From: Actinernus sp. WN-2022
Lineage: Eukaryota; Cnidaria; Anthozoa; Actiniaria; Actinernidae
Length of the DNA: 64,000 nt
Direction: 5' to 3'
NCBI GenBank assembly: GCA_030867875.1
Contig: JAOWCC010000936.1
Location: forward strand, 81,253,032-81,317,031
Positions 19,950-28,079 of the stretch are shown piece by piece. Within the stretch, counting starts at the first letter, position 1, and every line of letters begins with the position of its first letter. The position numbers and the translations under genes are program-made. Under the pieces are notes generated by a model. The model was not told the origin of the DNA, made no database searches, and saw nothing but the letters and a program-made list of their open reading frames with translations.

Positions 19950-20442
19950 CTTGATTCGATATAGTAGGTATATGTGGAGGTTCAACAGTTGTTCCAGGAA
20001 TGACTACGTGGCCAGATATGTGAAATAGGACGCTAGCTAGAGCTACAAGGCGACCTGCTTTGAGAGATAGTAGGCCAGTCGCAGCACTGATTTCGTTGCG
20101 GACTAGAGGGTCTTCTTGTAGGTCCTTGATCAGGGCTTCTTGAGAATCTATTGGTACTAGGTAGGCAACTAGGCGGGTAGCTAGACGCGTCACGCCGTCG
20201 ACTAAGCCTTTCGTTACTTGCTGAGCTAGAACGGCCTGATACCTCCTATACAACTTGTCTATTTCTTTCTCAGGAAGTCTAGAGATGTCTCCTAGAGAAA
20301 AGTTCTTACCTAAGTATTCTTTCGTTACGCCTGTTGCGGCTAAGATCGAAAGTGATTCGCGATTGTCTGACGTAACGTCTAGGTTGGTTGGTGGTGGGCC
20401 TGTTACATCCTCACCGAATATCTCGAGTACTTCTTTATCCAT
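19897..20442 (-). CDS. 181-aa conserved Polinton protein
   Basis: An acidic N-terminus is followed by a conserved core with VTKEYLGKNFSLGDISRL and KEIDKLYRRYQAVLAQQVTK, then mostly alpha-helical, moderately hydrophobic sequence (about 85-150). I recognise the core as a protein repeatedly found beside the ATPase and capsid genes in animal Polintons; no enzymatic motif is visible. It overlaps the ATPase stop by 8 bp. A role in virion structure or assembly is inferred from neighbourhood only. Confidence 0.75.
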   Translation of the reverse strand: MDKEVLEIFGEDVTGPPPTNLDVTSDNRESLSILAATGVTKEYLGKNFSLGDISRLPEKEIDKLYRRYQAVLAQQVTKGLVDGVTRLATRLVAYLVPIDSQEALIKDLQEDPLVRNEISAATGLLSLKAGRLVALASVLFHISGHVVIPGTTVEPPHIPTISNQDGRSGPDNCESSDDCTN

Positions 20443-21058
20443 GATAATATGTTATAGGTGCTGGGAGCTCTAACACTACCTCGAAAGGATGGCGGAGACA
20501 GAAGCACATGCGAGCGAACTTATGGGATCCAAGTATCATTCGTAACTCTTTGCATTCTTGTGAGCCTCCATAATCCTCAAATATCTTTTTGCCATCTACG
20601 GCCGATGCTGTATGGAATGCTACTACGATAGCTACGTTCTCACGGAAGGGCTTACATATGCTCGTTAGTTGTTGGGACAGCACCCAAACGGAAATCCCTA
20701 TATGTCGTGCAGAAAAGGCTAAGTCCACTAGCTTGTCAGTTCGTTTCTTGACGTCCTTCGATGCGGCGCAATCGTCGAGAATCAATAGAGTATTGGTACC
20801 GGACCAAAATGTTGCGGAAATACTCAAAGTAGCATCGATGGCATCCTGCGGTGGTGATATGACGAAGAAACGAGGATCTCGATTTGCAAATCCACGATAA
20901 GTTTTGTTGTGGGCATACGTAGGACAAATCAGTACTATGTAATCGAACTTACCACGAAATGATCCACGAAGTTGTTCTATGAGAAATGCAGTCTTCCCAC
21001 AATTCGTTGGACCGACTATGAGTGCGTTGAACGGTACGTGCTCTACGAGAGAATCCAT
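20435..21058 (-). CDS. ATP: A32/FtsK-HerA-like packaging ATPase
   Basis: A 207-residue P-loop ATPase with Walker A GPTNCGKT at residues 16-23 and Walker B TLLILDD ending at D95-D96. A following LSQQ segment (near 127-130) could be the sensor motif. Length and motif spacing match the genome-packaging ATPases of Polintons and related dsDNA viruses, which pump DNA into capsids. The start is set by the ATG whose first base is the last base of the capsid-gene TGA stop (TGATG), which implies tight coupling to capsid expression. Confidence 0.93.
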   Translation of the reverse strand: MDSLVEHVPFNALIVGPTNCGKTAFLIEQLRGSFRGKFDYIVLICPTYAHNKTYRGFANRDPRFFVISPPQDAIDATLSISATFWSGTNTLLILDDCAASKDVKKRTDKLVDLAFSARHIGISVWVLSQQLTSICKPFRENVAIVVAFHTASAVDGKKIFEDYGGSQECKELRMILGSHKFARMCFCLRHPFEVVLELPAPITYYHG

Positions 21059-22293
21059 CAGTATAATATACTCTGCAGAGATCTGTTCAATATCGTGACC
21101 TGAGCATCCGCAAGGACATAGATGTGCATTTTCACATTTCCACTTCCCTTAGCAGTTCTATGTATGCGAATGTCGATGTCCTTTCCACTGCCGGTTTGTG
21201 CCAAGCCATCACCATGAACGGTGGAATCTTTTGCTGTGCGACAATCGATTAGAATAGAGAATCTATTTTCAAAGAACTTCTTTGGAGTCATAGAAGTATT
21301 GGGTGTACCAAACCAGCTTCTTGCAGCCTCCCAGAAATCTAGGGGAAGCATGCCGCTTGGAAAGAGTCTGTTGGGAATCCCATTGACATCTACTTCTACC
21401 TTCAAGATATCTGGATTCGAGAATGCTTCACTATCTCGCGTGCCAATGGTAGGTGGATCTATGAATAGTAGAAGCAGTCCAGCAAAGGATCGTCGTGGAA
21501 CATTGATGTTTTGAGATATCAAAGTATCGGACGTTTTAGCGATATCTACTGTTTTGAAGTGAACAGCGTAGTTGTATAGGAATGCAGTACCTATTTCATA
21601 TTTGTGAAGTGCACTACTAGCCAGCGTTTCGTTCCTGATTGCTTCGTATTCTAGTTGGATGTTGGTAAGTTGGTACGTACCTATCTTCGTCGTATCCGAT
21701 CCAATTACAACCTCGTTGGCAGCCGCTAGAGTTAACTCGAACGTAATGGTACTTTCTAAGGCATGTGGATATAGAACTCCATGTTGTGTCAGAATGTCAA
21801 CATCTAAGGGAATCCTATACTTAGAACCACATGCAGTTAGGAGCGCGTTGTCTGCAGCAGATGAAGTACTTGCGTCACCAGCTTTCGATCGTAGCTTATT
21901 CAAGTTCTCTGATTGAATGCCTTGTTGTATTCTAGACTCTCTCTCCTGCGTAGATAGGTATACATCGGAGTATGTTTGTAGGAGGTCTGGCCTGACAAGG
22001 TCTTCTACTGTTTCAGCTCCCATCCTACAGATTCTACGCATGACCAAACAGCGTCCAACGTTCGAAACGACTCTGTTATTCGCATGTCCACCAGATAGTA
22101 CGATGTCGCCCAATAGCGCTAAGCTACCAGGTACTAGTACTACATCTTCTGCTAGCTTTGGAACTTCTACGTATAGAGTCTCACCTGGATTGGCAGATGA
22201 TCGAGTGAAAGTTTTCCTATACAAGTCTCGCGGAGCCTTGAGTGCATGAGGCTCTCTTCGTACTTGTGTGGGATCCAATGTTAACGAGATCAT
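21058..22293 (-). CDS. Probable major capsid protein (double jelly roll)
   Basis: 411 residues from the ATG at 22,293; the upstream in-frame ATG at 22,329 lies inside the neighbouring promoter and gene. The protein is beta-rich, with VVLVPGSLALLGDIVLSGG near the start, TYQLTNIQLEYEAIR in the middle, RRSFAGLLLLFIDP, and a C-terminus ending DAQVTILNRSLQSILY. I recognise this family as the capsid-type protein encoded directly upstream of the ATPase in many animal Polintons. Length and composition suit a hexon-like double jelly roll, but the fold cannot be proven by reading. It is first gene of a six-gene minus-strand cluster and is transcribed from the divergent promoter at 22,294-22,327. Confidence 0.72.
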   Translation of the reverse strand: MISLTLDPTQVRREPHALKAPRDLYRKTFTRSSANPGETLYVEVPKLAEDVVLVPGSLALLGDIVLSGGHANNRVVSNVGRCLVMRRICRMGAETVEDLVRPDLLQTYSDVYLSTQERESRIQQGIQSENLNKLRSKAGDASTSSAADNALLTACGSKYRIPLDVDILTQHGVLYPHALESTITFELTLAAANEVVIGSDTTKIGTYQLTNIQLEYEAIRNETLASSALHKYEIGTAFLYNYAVHFKTVDIAKTSDTLISQNINVPRRSFAGLLLLFIDPPTIGTRDSEAFSNPDILKVEVDVNGIPNRLFPSGMLPLDFWEAARSWFGTPNTSMTPKKFFENRFSILIDCRTAKDSTVHGDGLAQTGSGKDIDIRIHRTAKGSGNVKMHIYVLADAQVTILNRSLQSILY

Positions 22294-22327
22294 GTTGAAT
22301 ATAACTATATATGTAGATATGTTTAAC
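22294..22327. promoter_or_regulatory. 34-bp bidirectional promoter, capsid gene / 364-aa gene
   Basis: Only 34 bp separate the divergent ATGs. On the minus strand the core reads TATATAGTTATATTCAAC directly before ATG; on the plus strand the segment ends TATGTTTAAC before ATG. The segment is partly palindromic (GTTGAATATA ... TATGTTTAAC). It matches the layout at 25,114-25,156. Confidence 0.7.
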
Positions 22328-23422
22328 ATGGCCTCTGAGGGTAGGTATGATGAAAGAACTGATGAAGCTGAAAGAGGAAGAGACTACGACAACGATGATA
22401 CTGTCAATGAAGAAGCACGGAAATTGGCGTCAGACTCTACGAATGTGGATCCGAGTGAATCATTAAACCTGAAAACTAGACGCGACTTCGCCAAGGAAGG
22501 TGCTCGACCAAAGAATCGGGAAACCTCGTTTACCGTAGAAGATAACGATTACTTCGACGAACTCGTTGCGGAGGATGAGGATAGAATCAAACATCCGAAA
22601 TTTAGCGATCGCCGCGTAGTCTTCAAAACAGGCACATCGGATGAAATGAAACAAATGCTATTCGATACTGTATGGAAACACTATGTGGATGTAGGGATTC
22701 GTGGAGGATTCCTTGAGATAACTGGAATATGGGAGGCCAATAAGGAACTGGCTAGAATCTATCTTCACGTACTTGGAAGTAAAGAGAAGCCCATACCTTT
22801 GACCACAGTGAAGGGTGAAAGATATCAAAGTATGGGTAAAGATCTCAAATTTGCCCTAGGTCCTACAGATGCAGAAAGAGAAGACCAAGTCAGCCAAGGT
22901 CAAGAAAAGGCCGCCGAACATCTCAAAGTAGAAGATAGCATACTTCAAGACCTAACGTCAACTGAGGATCAGAAGGAAGCGGCTAAGAAAGAGAAAGTAC
23001 ACATCCATAACGAAATAGAATTACTTGAACGTCAAGAGGGAGCCATACTAGAACGTATGTCGCTACGTGAAAGGATCAAATACATTTTCAGAAAGCATGG
23101 AATGACCGTTCTTGCAGTGGTAACTTCCGTTGGCGCCATCATTAGTACGATAGTTTCCCTGTTGTCGAGATCCGTACCGAAACCAGTAAAGGGTGGTATT
23201 GATAAAGCAGCAGATGCAGTAAAGAAGGGATTGCAAACGACTGGGGGGTTGTTGAAAGAAATGGGAAAGAAACTTGGACAGATCCTACCTGGAATGATTG
23301 GATCGATTGCGAGTTTCATATTTACCATGGCTGGTAAAGCTCTGGGAGTACTAGCGCAGAACGTTTGGTTATTCATCGTAGCAATAGTGGTGATCACTAT
23401 AGAGCAATACAAACGACGTTAA
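22328..23422 (+). CDS. 364-aa protein with acidic N-half, coiled coil and C-terminal membrane segments
   Basis: Start chosen at 22,328 (MASEGRYDERTD) because the earlier in-frame ATGs fall in the promoter or the opposing gene. The N-terminal half is hydrophilic and acidic. A Glu/Lys-rich coiled coil covers about 195-250. Three hydrophobic segments follow: about 259-280 (GMTVLAVVTSVGAIIST), 319-343 (GMIGSIASFIFTMAGKAL) and 346-360 (VWLFIVAIVVITIEQ). I recognise the C-terminal pattern, a KYIFRKHGMTV-like start and a KLGQILPGM motif, from invertebrate Polinton-type elements. A membrane-active virion protein is plausible but unproven. It converges with the 563-aa gene and overlaps its stop by 4 bp. 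Confidence 0.75.
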   Translation: MASEGRYDERTDEAERGRDYDNDDTVNEEARKLASDSTNVDPSESLNLKTRRDFAKEGARPKNRETSFTVEDNDYFDELVAEDEDRIKHPKFSDRRVVFKTGTSDEMKQMLFDTVWKHYVDVGIRGGFLEITGIWEANKELARIYLHVLGSKEKPIPLTTVKGERYQSMGKDLKFALGPTDAEREDQVSQGQEKAAEHLKVEDSILQDLTSTEDQKEAAKKEKVHIHNEIELLERQEGAILERMSLRERIKYIFRKHGMTVLAVVTSVGAIISTIVSLLSRSVPKPVKGGIDKAADAVKKGLQTTGGLLKEMGKKLGQILPGMIGSIASFIFTMAGKALGVLAQNVWLFIVAIVVITIEQYKRR

Positions 23423-25113
23423 CGAAACAACATCCATGCAATTCCAGCTGTGGCAATGGATGTCACTGCGAGATTAATCTCATGTTGTGAGACAGCCTTT
23501 GCCTTTGCTTTTGCCTTTGCCTTTGCCTTTGGTACAGGAACTTGTTTCTCGGGAGGCTGCACCAATTTCTTATCTGGTGGTCCTTTCATAGGAAGAGGTA
23601 GATGTCCTTTGCCTTCTGCATTGACGTCGTTAGTGCCTAGCACCATATCTTTCGTAGCTTTCGGGATTGGATTCTTATAGCCATCTTTCTCACTAAGATA
23701 GTACACTAGATCGCTTGGCAATAATCGCACACCTGGAGCTATTGCTAGATCGAGCCTCTTATGTGTCCTCGTTATAGCAGTAAGATAGTTTTTGTAGCTC
23801 ACCACTAAGTCGTTTTCGAGAATAGCATCTTCGACTAAGCTCTTAAACTTTTCTTTGACGTTATGGCTATCTATGATGGATCCGTTCAAGTCGGCTTGAG
23901 CACCAAGCATGCAATGTCCAAAAGCCTCGACAGATCTATCCAACCTACCCAATCCAACATCTGTCAAACCCTTTCCGATTGGTGGTGTAAACCAATTGTA
24001 TTGCTTTCCTTCATGTTCATCGTTCCTAATGAAGGCCACAAGATCGCCCTGATCCTCCTTACCTCCTTGGTCTGCAAATAAATTATGTTTCTGAGGCCAT
24101 GTGGTTGCACCTTTGTCATAGCTTCGGTCTTCATGGACGTTTACGTATCCTAGCCAACCCGGGTACAAAAGGAATATATCTCCTAGTCCATTATTCCTAC
24201 CTCCGTGCCATCGGAAATCTGGTGGGAAATCTGGTGTTCGAGATATGCCAAATTCGATGCACAATTTCTCAAGAGCTGATTTGTTATAGGGGTTATCCAT
24301 TTGCTTGAAATTAGAGTTACCAGGTAAAGGAACTCCATGAGTACCACCAAGTTCACGTAGAATTCTTCGTATCGTGAAATAAACATGGAATCGTAGGAAC
24401 CCCTGAACGACTGGTGGATACGTTTTGAAAATAGGATCAAGCAATGACACTCCACATCCAGAAGTCGCACACCACGTTGCGAAATTCAATTGTTGAGGCC
24501 AGTATTTGAAATCCGGACCATGTAACCAATGGTAGGACTCATTTGCTGTCATATGCTTTACGACGGTCTCCTTGAATATATTTGGAACGCCTGCTTTGAA
24601 CCTATCCTTTGGGGTGCCATATATCCATAGATTAGTGAGATCGATATCTTGTGCCGGTCCAGTAGAAGGAACTGCTGTAATAGGATATTTCGCACTCCTA
24701 TCTAGGATCAACGTAGATGGGAAACCTTTATGCATATCCCACAACGCATTATCGATGCGTCTTTGAGTGACTGCAGGTAGCTTGGAGACATCATCGCCGT
24801 AAACGACATAGCTAGAATCTCCATCTCGAAACCAAATACTCGTCGAATATTTGCCTGGACCGTTCACTTCCGTAGAGACATAGAACTTGTGAAGATCTGC
24901 ATGTGGGTGTCTTTTCTTGAACTTCGATAGTAGATTCCCATTCAATGTTGCAACCTCTCTACTTTTCGCATCTTCTCTAGCTATCCGAGCTTGATTCTCT
25001 CTCCTAGCTTGATTCTCAGCCTTTGACCTTATATTAGCATTCGGTGTTGGGAACTCTTCCTCTTCGTCCTTCCCTCCGTAGTGGTAACTGAAAAGACCTC
25101 CGGACCTCCTCAT
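23419..25113 (-). CDS. Large conserved Polinton protein with Lys-Ala tail and C-terminal membrane segment
   Basis: The start at 25,113 (MRRSGGLFSYHYGG) gives about 564 residues; earlier ATGs lie in the divergent promoter. The N-terminus has a charged helical stretch rich in Asn-Gln-Ala-Arg, then a globular region with SYHWLHGPDFKYWPQQLNFA, CATSGCG and FLRFHVYFTIRRIL, and a large C-terminal part with DRSVEAFGHCMLGAQ. Near the end is a Pro/Lys-rich linker, then five or six KA dipeptides (plus-strand 23,487-23,530) and a hydrophobic tail, AVTSIATAGIAWMLF. I recognise the core as a recurrent protein of invertebrate Polinton-like elements with no assigned function. Its size and tail suggest a structural or virion surface protein. 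Confidence 0.78.
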   Translation of the reverse strand: MRRSGGLFSYHYGGKDEEEEFPTPNANIRSKAENQARRENQARIAREDAKSREVATLNGNLLSKFKKRHPHADLHKFYVSTEVNGPGKYSTSIWFRDGDSSYVVYGDDVSKLPAVTQRRIDNALWDMHKGFPSTLILDRSAKYPITAVPSTGPAQDIDLTNLWIYGTPKDRFKAGVPNIFKETVVKHMTANESYHWLHGPDFKYWPQQLNFATWCATSGCGVSLLDPIFKTYPPVVQGFLRFHVYFTIRRILRELGGTHGVPLPGNSNFKQMDNPYNKSALEKLCIEFGISRTPDFPPDFRWHGGRNNGLGDIFLLYPGWLGYVNVHEDRSYDKGATTWPQKHNLFADQGGKEDQGDLVAFIRNDEHEGKQYNWFTPPIGKGLTDVGLGRLDRSVEAFGHCMLGAQADLNGSIIDSHNVKEKFKSLVEDAILENDLVVSYKNYLTAITRTHKRLDLAIAPGVRLLPSDLVYYLSEKDGYKNPIPKATKDMVLGTNDVNAEGKGHLPLPMKGPPDKKLVQPPEKQVPVPKAKAKAKAKAKAVSQHEINLAVTSIATAGIAWMLFR

Positions 25114-25156
25114 GTTGAAGCTATACGTATATATAGTTATACCTTTAACACATAAG
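25114..25156. promoter_or_regulatory. 43-bp bidirectional promoter, 563-aa gene / 223-aa gene
   Basis: It lies between divergent ATGs. It contains TATATAGTTATACC in the plus direction and begins with GTTGAAG and runs to TTTAAC, the same bracketing half-sites as the promoter at 22,294-22,327. The conserved arrangement suggests one regulator or TBP-like recognition for both gene pairs. Confidence 0.68.
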
Positions 25157-25828
25157 ATGATTCTCTTATATGTCACCACAACATTGACCAACCATACTGT
25201 CTACTTCGACGACCCTATTCTTATACAGAACATTTCACTACTCGAGATCACTTTCGATAACAGTTGGTGGAACCTACCAGAGGCGGGCTCATTCAGGTGG
25301 AATGCTGGTAGTATTATGTTCCCACACGACCTTTCTGCAGGGTCTTATGATTTTAAGAGAATCAAGAGGGTCTTAAAGCCTGCAAGTGATGCTGGTATCG
25401 TGGCATTCGAGGACGATCTCCCCATTGGGATCAAATCCATAATAGTTAATGAACCAATCACGATCGATAAGAATTTCTACGCACTATTAGGTGTCAAAGG
25501 TGAAGAAAAAGAGAACAACGAGTTCCTACTAAAAGTTGGTACTTACTACGTTAAGATCAAAGATACCCGCACAGTGTATGTCCATTGTGATGCGGTGGAT
25601 TCCGGTTCCTCACTTCTAGAGGGAAAACGATCGAAAATCTTGGCTAGCATAGAGGTCCGAGGTCCTTGGCTTTCAAGGGCAACCTATACTATAACGAATC
25701 CCCAAACCTTACAAGCTATAGGGACAATGCAAAACAGTCTTAGCCTTACGATTTTTGATGAGAGAGGCGACATGATAGACTTCCATGGTCGATTGATACG
25801 ATACGAGTTGAAGCTAAACCTCTTATAA
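25157..25828 (+). CDS. 223-aa beta-rich protein, candidate minor structural protein
   Basis: From the ATG at 25,157 (MILLYVTTTLTNHT). Predominantly short alternating hydrophobic/polar stretches consistent with beta strands, with IDKNFYALLGVKG in the middle and FDERGDMIDFHGRLIRYEL at the C-terminus. The C-terminal pattern is one I associate with Polinton-encoded proteins of unknown function. A penton, fibre or minor jelly-roll role is possible because no other minor capsid candidate is evident, but this is inference. It is followed 8 bp later by the 203-aa gene on the same strand. Confidence 0.65.
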   Translation: MILLYVTTTLTNHTVYFDDPILIQNISLLEITFDNSWWNLPEAGSFRWNAGSIMFPHDLSAGSYDFKRIKRVLKPASDAGIVAFEDDLPIGIKSIIVNEPITIDKNFYALLGVKGEEKENNEFLLKVGTYYVKIKDTRTVYVHCDAVDSGSSLLEGKRSKILASIEVRGPWLSRATYTITNPQTLQAIGTMQNSLSLTIFDERGDMIDFHGRLIRYELKLNLL

Positions 25829-25836
25829 GTTATAAG

Positions 25837-26448
25837 ATGGAAGGCGATTCGATTCAACCGTTTCCCTCAGCACCAAGTATCTATCCACAGATCGTTAGTG
25901 ACACTGGAAAGAACTTTAGACTGCAAACGATCCGAGACACGCTTTCGGACATCGAAGTTCAAGAAAGGCACTACGAAGGTGTGCGCAAGAAATATGCACG
26001 TTCTCAAGGAATAGTTCATGGCATCGCAGTGGTAACTGGAGGTCTATCTGTGATCTTATCTGGATCTGGATTGGGCGCAGCGTTGACTGGGGTTGGAATA
26101 GTGATTGGTCTACCACTTGGAGTTATTGGTGGACTATGTGGATTAATTTCAGCATCTACGACCCTTGGAGCTAAGAAGTTAGGAATGAAGGTTTCTAAGC
26201 ATGAAAAGACAACTATGTTGGCAAAGGCGAAAATCAATACGATTCGCGATCTAGTATCGAAGGCCTTACGCGATGAAAACATATCCGACTCTGAATACAG
26301 TCTCATCCTGAATGAAGCGAATAAGTATGAGATCATGAGATCTGAAATTCGTCGCAAGGCTTCCATAGGTGAAAAAAGCACGGATCGGGTTCGAGCCGAA
26401 CTCAAGCAAGAAGTGCAAAAGGAAATGCGAGAAAAACTTGGAATGTAA
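25837..26448 (+). CDS. 203-aa protein with long Gly-rich hydrophobic core, conserved Polinton type
   Basis: A Pro/Ser-rich N-terminus leads to a charged helix (about 30-55), then a continuous Gly/Val/Ile-rich hydrophobic core of about 55 residues (57-112, with GGLSVILSGSGLGAALTGVG), then a charged helical C-terminus with SKALRDENISDSEYSLILNE. The hydrophobic core flanked by coils recalls membrane-insertion proteins. I recognise the family from invertebrate Polinton-like elements; function unknown. A TATAAGTTATAAG motif spans its start and may be its own promoter. It converges on the TFIIB gene with a 3-bp gap. Confidence 0.75.
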   Translation: MEGDSIQPFPSAPSIYPQIVSDTGKNFRLQTIRDTLSDIEVQERHYEGVRKKYARSQGIVHGIAVVTGGLSVILSGSGLGAALTGVGIVIGLPLGVIGGLCGLISASTTLGAKKLGMKVSKHEKTTMLAKAKINTIRDLVSKALRDENISDSEYSLILNEANKYEIMRSEIRRKASIGEKSTDRVRAELKQEVQKEMREKLGM

Positions 26449-26451
26449 GAA

Positions 26452-27444
26452 TCAACGTTTCCTATGAAAGGAACGAACATGGCTCTCACTTTCACTTTGC
26501 CAAGTCCTACTGCTAGTTAGCCTATGTCTAGTGTAGATTGGTTCGAAGTGGGAATGGTAAGAAGACAACTCCTTGACAAAACGCTTGACCGCATTTCCAA
26601 ATATGTCACATCGTTTAACGACATCCTTAAGAGACATAGACGATCCGGAGCGACGTAGCACCTCGTAACTTGCTCCAACGACTTTCGTCTTAAGTATTGA
26701 TTTGGGGCCTATATTGTTTTCCATTGCCGTAGTAACAACCTCGTGGACTATTTGTTGAACGTCCCTAGGTACTCCTACAAGATCTAGTTGTAGGAAAGTC
26801 GTTGCAATGTGAGGAACTATGCGCTTAGCATCCAAGTCTACATCAATCTTATCGTCGTCACACAGAGAACGTATGAAGACCTCTCCACTATGGATGCCTT
26901 CGTTTCTTAGTTGCATGAAGCGAGCGACCTCACCTTTAGATCGGACGAATCCACATTGTATGCATGCCTGGTAGAGTAGAGCAGCTAAAATATTTTTCTT
27001 AGCATCGCTACGCTTGAGACAAACTTTCATTACTTGGGTGAATGCGTCGGCTACGATTTCTAACGCGTTCATAGGGAACGATAGATCATAACTTTGTTTG
27101 TAAATAGTGTTGTATGCTCGTAGTTCTTGTAGTAGCGTTCGTCGTTTCAGTTCTATGTCATCATCGCTTTGCTTTGGTTTTGCGCGGTCTAGATCACTTT
27201 GATACTTAAACCCGTCCGGACCTACTATACGCAGTCGAGTAGTAATAATATCGATCTTCGTTTCTTCACATGGTTCAATCTCGGAAACAAGACCACAGGT
27301 GGGACATACGAATTCCGTTCCTTGTATTTCAAAGGGACAGAGACACTCAGGACATGTTTCACTGGTGTTAATATGTTCCACTTGTGGTTTGATATTCAGG
27401 CTTCTACGAATTCCAGGACCAAACAATCTGACTAGCTCGTCCAT
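26452..27444 (-). CDS. TFIIB-like transcription factor
   Basis: 330 residues. The N-terminal zinc ribbon has cysteines at 31, 34, 47 and 50 (CPEC ... CPTCG), as in TFIIB/TFB proteins, which recruit RNA polymerase to TBP-bound promoters. The rest (about 95-310) is helical and fits two cyclin-like repeats, with KKNILAALLYQACIQCGF in the first and VVGASYEVLRRSG in the second. TFIIB-like genes are known in some Polintons and in giant viruses. The gene could direct element-specific transcription through the shared TATAGTTATA motif; its own ATG is preceded directly by TATAGTTGTATC. Confidence 0.88.
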   Translation of the reverse strand: MDELVRLFGPGIRRSLNIKPQVEHINTSETCPECLCPFEIQGTEFVCPTCGLVSEIEPCEETKIDIITTRLRIVGPDGFKYQSDLDRAKPKQSDDDIELKRRTLLQELRAYNTIYKQSYDLSFPMNALEIVADAFTQVMKVCLKRSDAKKNILAALLYQACIQCGFVRSKGEVARFMQLRNEGIHSGEVFIRSLCDDDKIDVDLDAKRIVPHIATTFLQLDLVGVPRDVQQIVHEVVTTAMENNIGPKSILKTKVVGASYEVLRRSGSSMSLKDVVKRCDIFGNAVKRFVKELSSYHSHFEPIYTRHRLTSSRTWQSESESHVRSFHRKR

Positions 27445-27460
27445 GATACAACTATAGATG
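27445..27460 (-). promoter_or_regulatory. Promoter motif of the TFIIB-like gene
   Basis: On the minus strand CTATAGTTGTATC abuts the ATG. It is the same core as in front of POLB (14,048-14,060), the F-box/ankyrin gene and the two bidirectional promoters. Confidence 0.6.
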
Positions 27461-27475
27461 TCGTACGTTCAATAG

Positions 27476-27545
27476 AAAAAAAAAAAAAGGAAGAATGAAG
27501 AGGGCCACACAACGACCTTCTTCATTCTTCCTTTTTTCTTTTTTC
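27476..27545. terminator. Hairpin 2 with poly-A/T flanks, probable 3'-end signal
   Basis: The stem GGAAGAATGAAG (27,489-27,500) pairs with CTTCATTCTTCC (27,520-27,531), flanked by an A run and a T-rich run, with a 19-nt loop. Sixteen of 19 loop bases match the reverse complement of the loop of hairpin 1. It lies between the 148-aa gene's stop and the TFIIB promoter, both on the minus strand. Confidence 0.7.
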
Positions 27546-27555
27546 GTGGCTATTC

Positions 27556-28002
27556 CTAAGCATCCTTCTCGTTCCTCAAGGCAGCCAACACCTCGTTGAG
27601 CGCATGGTTGAGAGACTCTCCAAGACCTTCCACTGGTTCCAGCACTCTTGGTTCTGCGGGCAATGCTACCTCCAGTTCCACCATGTTTGGCTCCTCCTTT
27701 CTTGGATCCTCTAGCTTCTTGCTGGACTTCTTAGCGCGTCTTATATAGACACCGGAAGACTTCACCTTGATGGTGAGACGGTCGCATCCTGAGCAAAGCT
27801 CGTAATCAGTACGACATCCTTTACCGCACTTCGAGCATGGTACATATGGGGCACAGCCTTTTGAGATTTGGTAGTTGTGCTGGGAACAGAACTTCGTTGT
27901 CTTCGAAATCTTCTTTGGACATTTTGAGTCCTTCCCTCTCATCAACCAATCACAAGTCGTCTCAGGCATTGCGGCGTCTACATTTGAGTTCTTCTTCGAC
28001 AT
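27556..28002 (-). CDS. 148-aa Cys-rich zinc-binding protein, unknown function
   Basis: The N-terminal half has Cys/His at 17, 28, 39, 42, 50, 56, 59, 63, 70 and 73, including CSKCGKGC and ELCSGCD, consistent with two or three zinc-binding knuckles. The C-terminal half is basic then acidic (KKSSKKLEDPRKEEP, then Glu/Leu-rich) and likely disordered. I do not recognise a specific family; the first Cys/His cluster resembles small zinc-finger proteins of large DNA viruses. It lies between the F-box/ankyrin gene and TFIIB on the same strand. Confidence 0.75.
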   Translation of the reverse strand: MSKKNSNVDAAMPETTCDWLMRGKDSKCPKKISKTTKFCSQHNYQISKGCAPYVPCSKCGKGCRTDYELCSGCDRLTIKVKSSGVYIRRAKKSSKKLEDPRKEEPNMVELEVALPAEPRVLEPVEGLGESLNHALNEVLAALRNEKDA

Positions 28003-28079
28003 GTTCGATCTGTATGGTATTAATGCGTACTAAGATGACAACGAATGCTAATGTCGTGGAATAAAGAATATATACTAAT

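Noticed and set aside
23419..25113. 563-aa protein as the major capsid protein
   Set aside because: Its sequence does not look like a double jelly roll and it is not adjacent to the ATPase; the 411-aa protein fits better. Not excluded as another structural protein.
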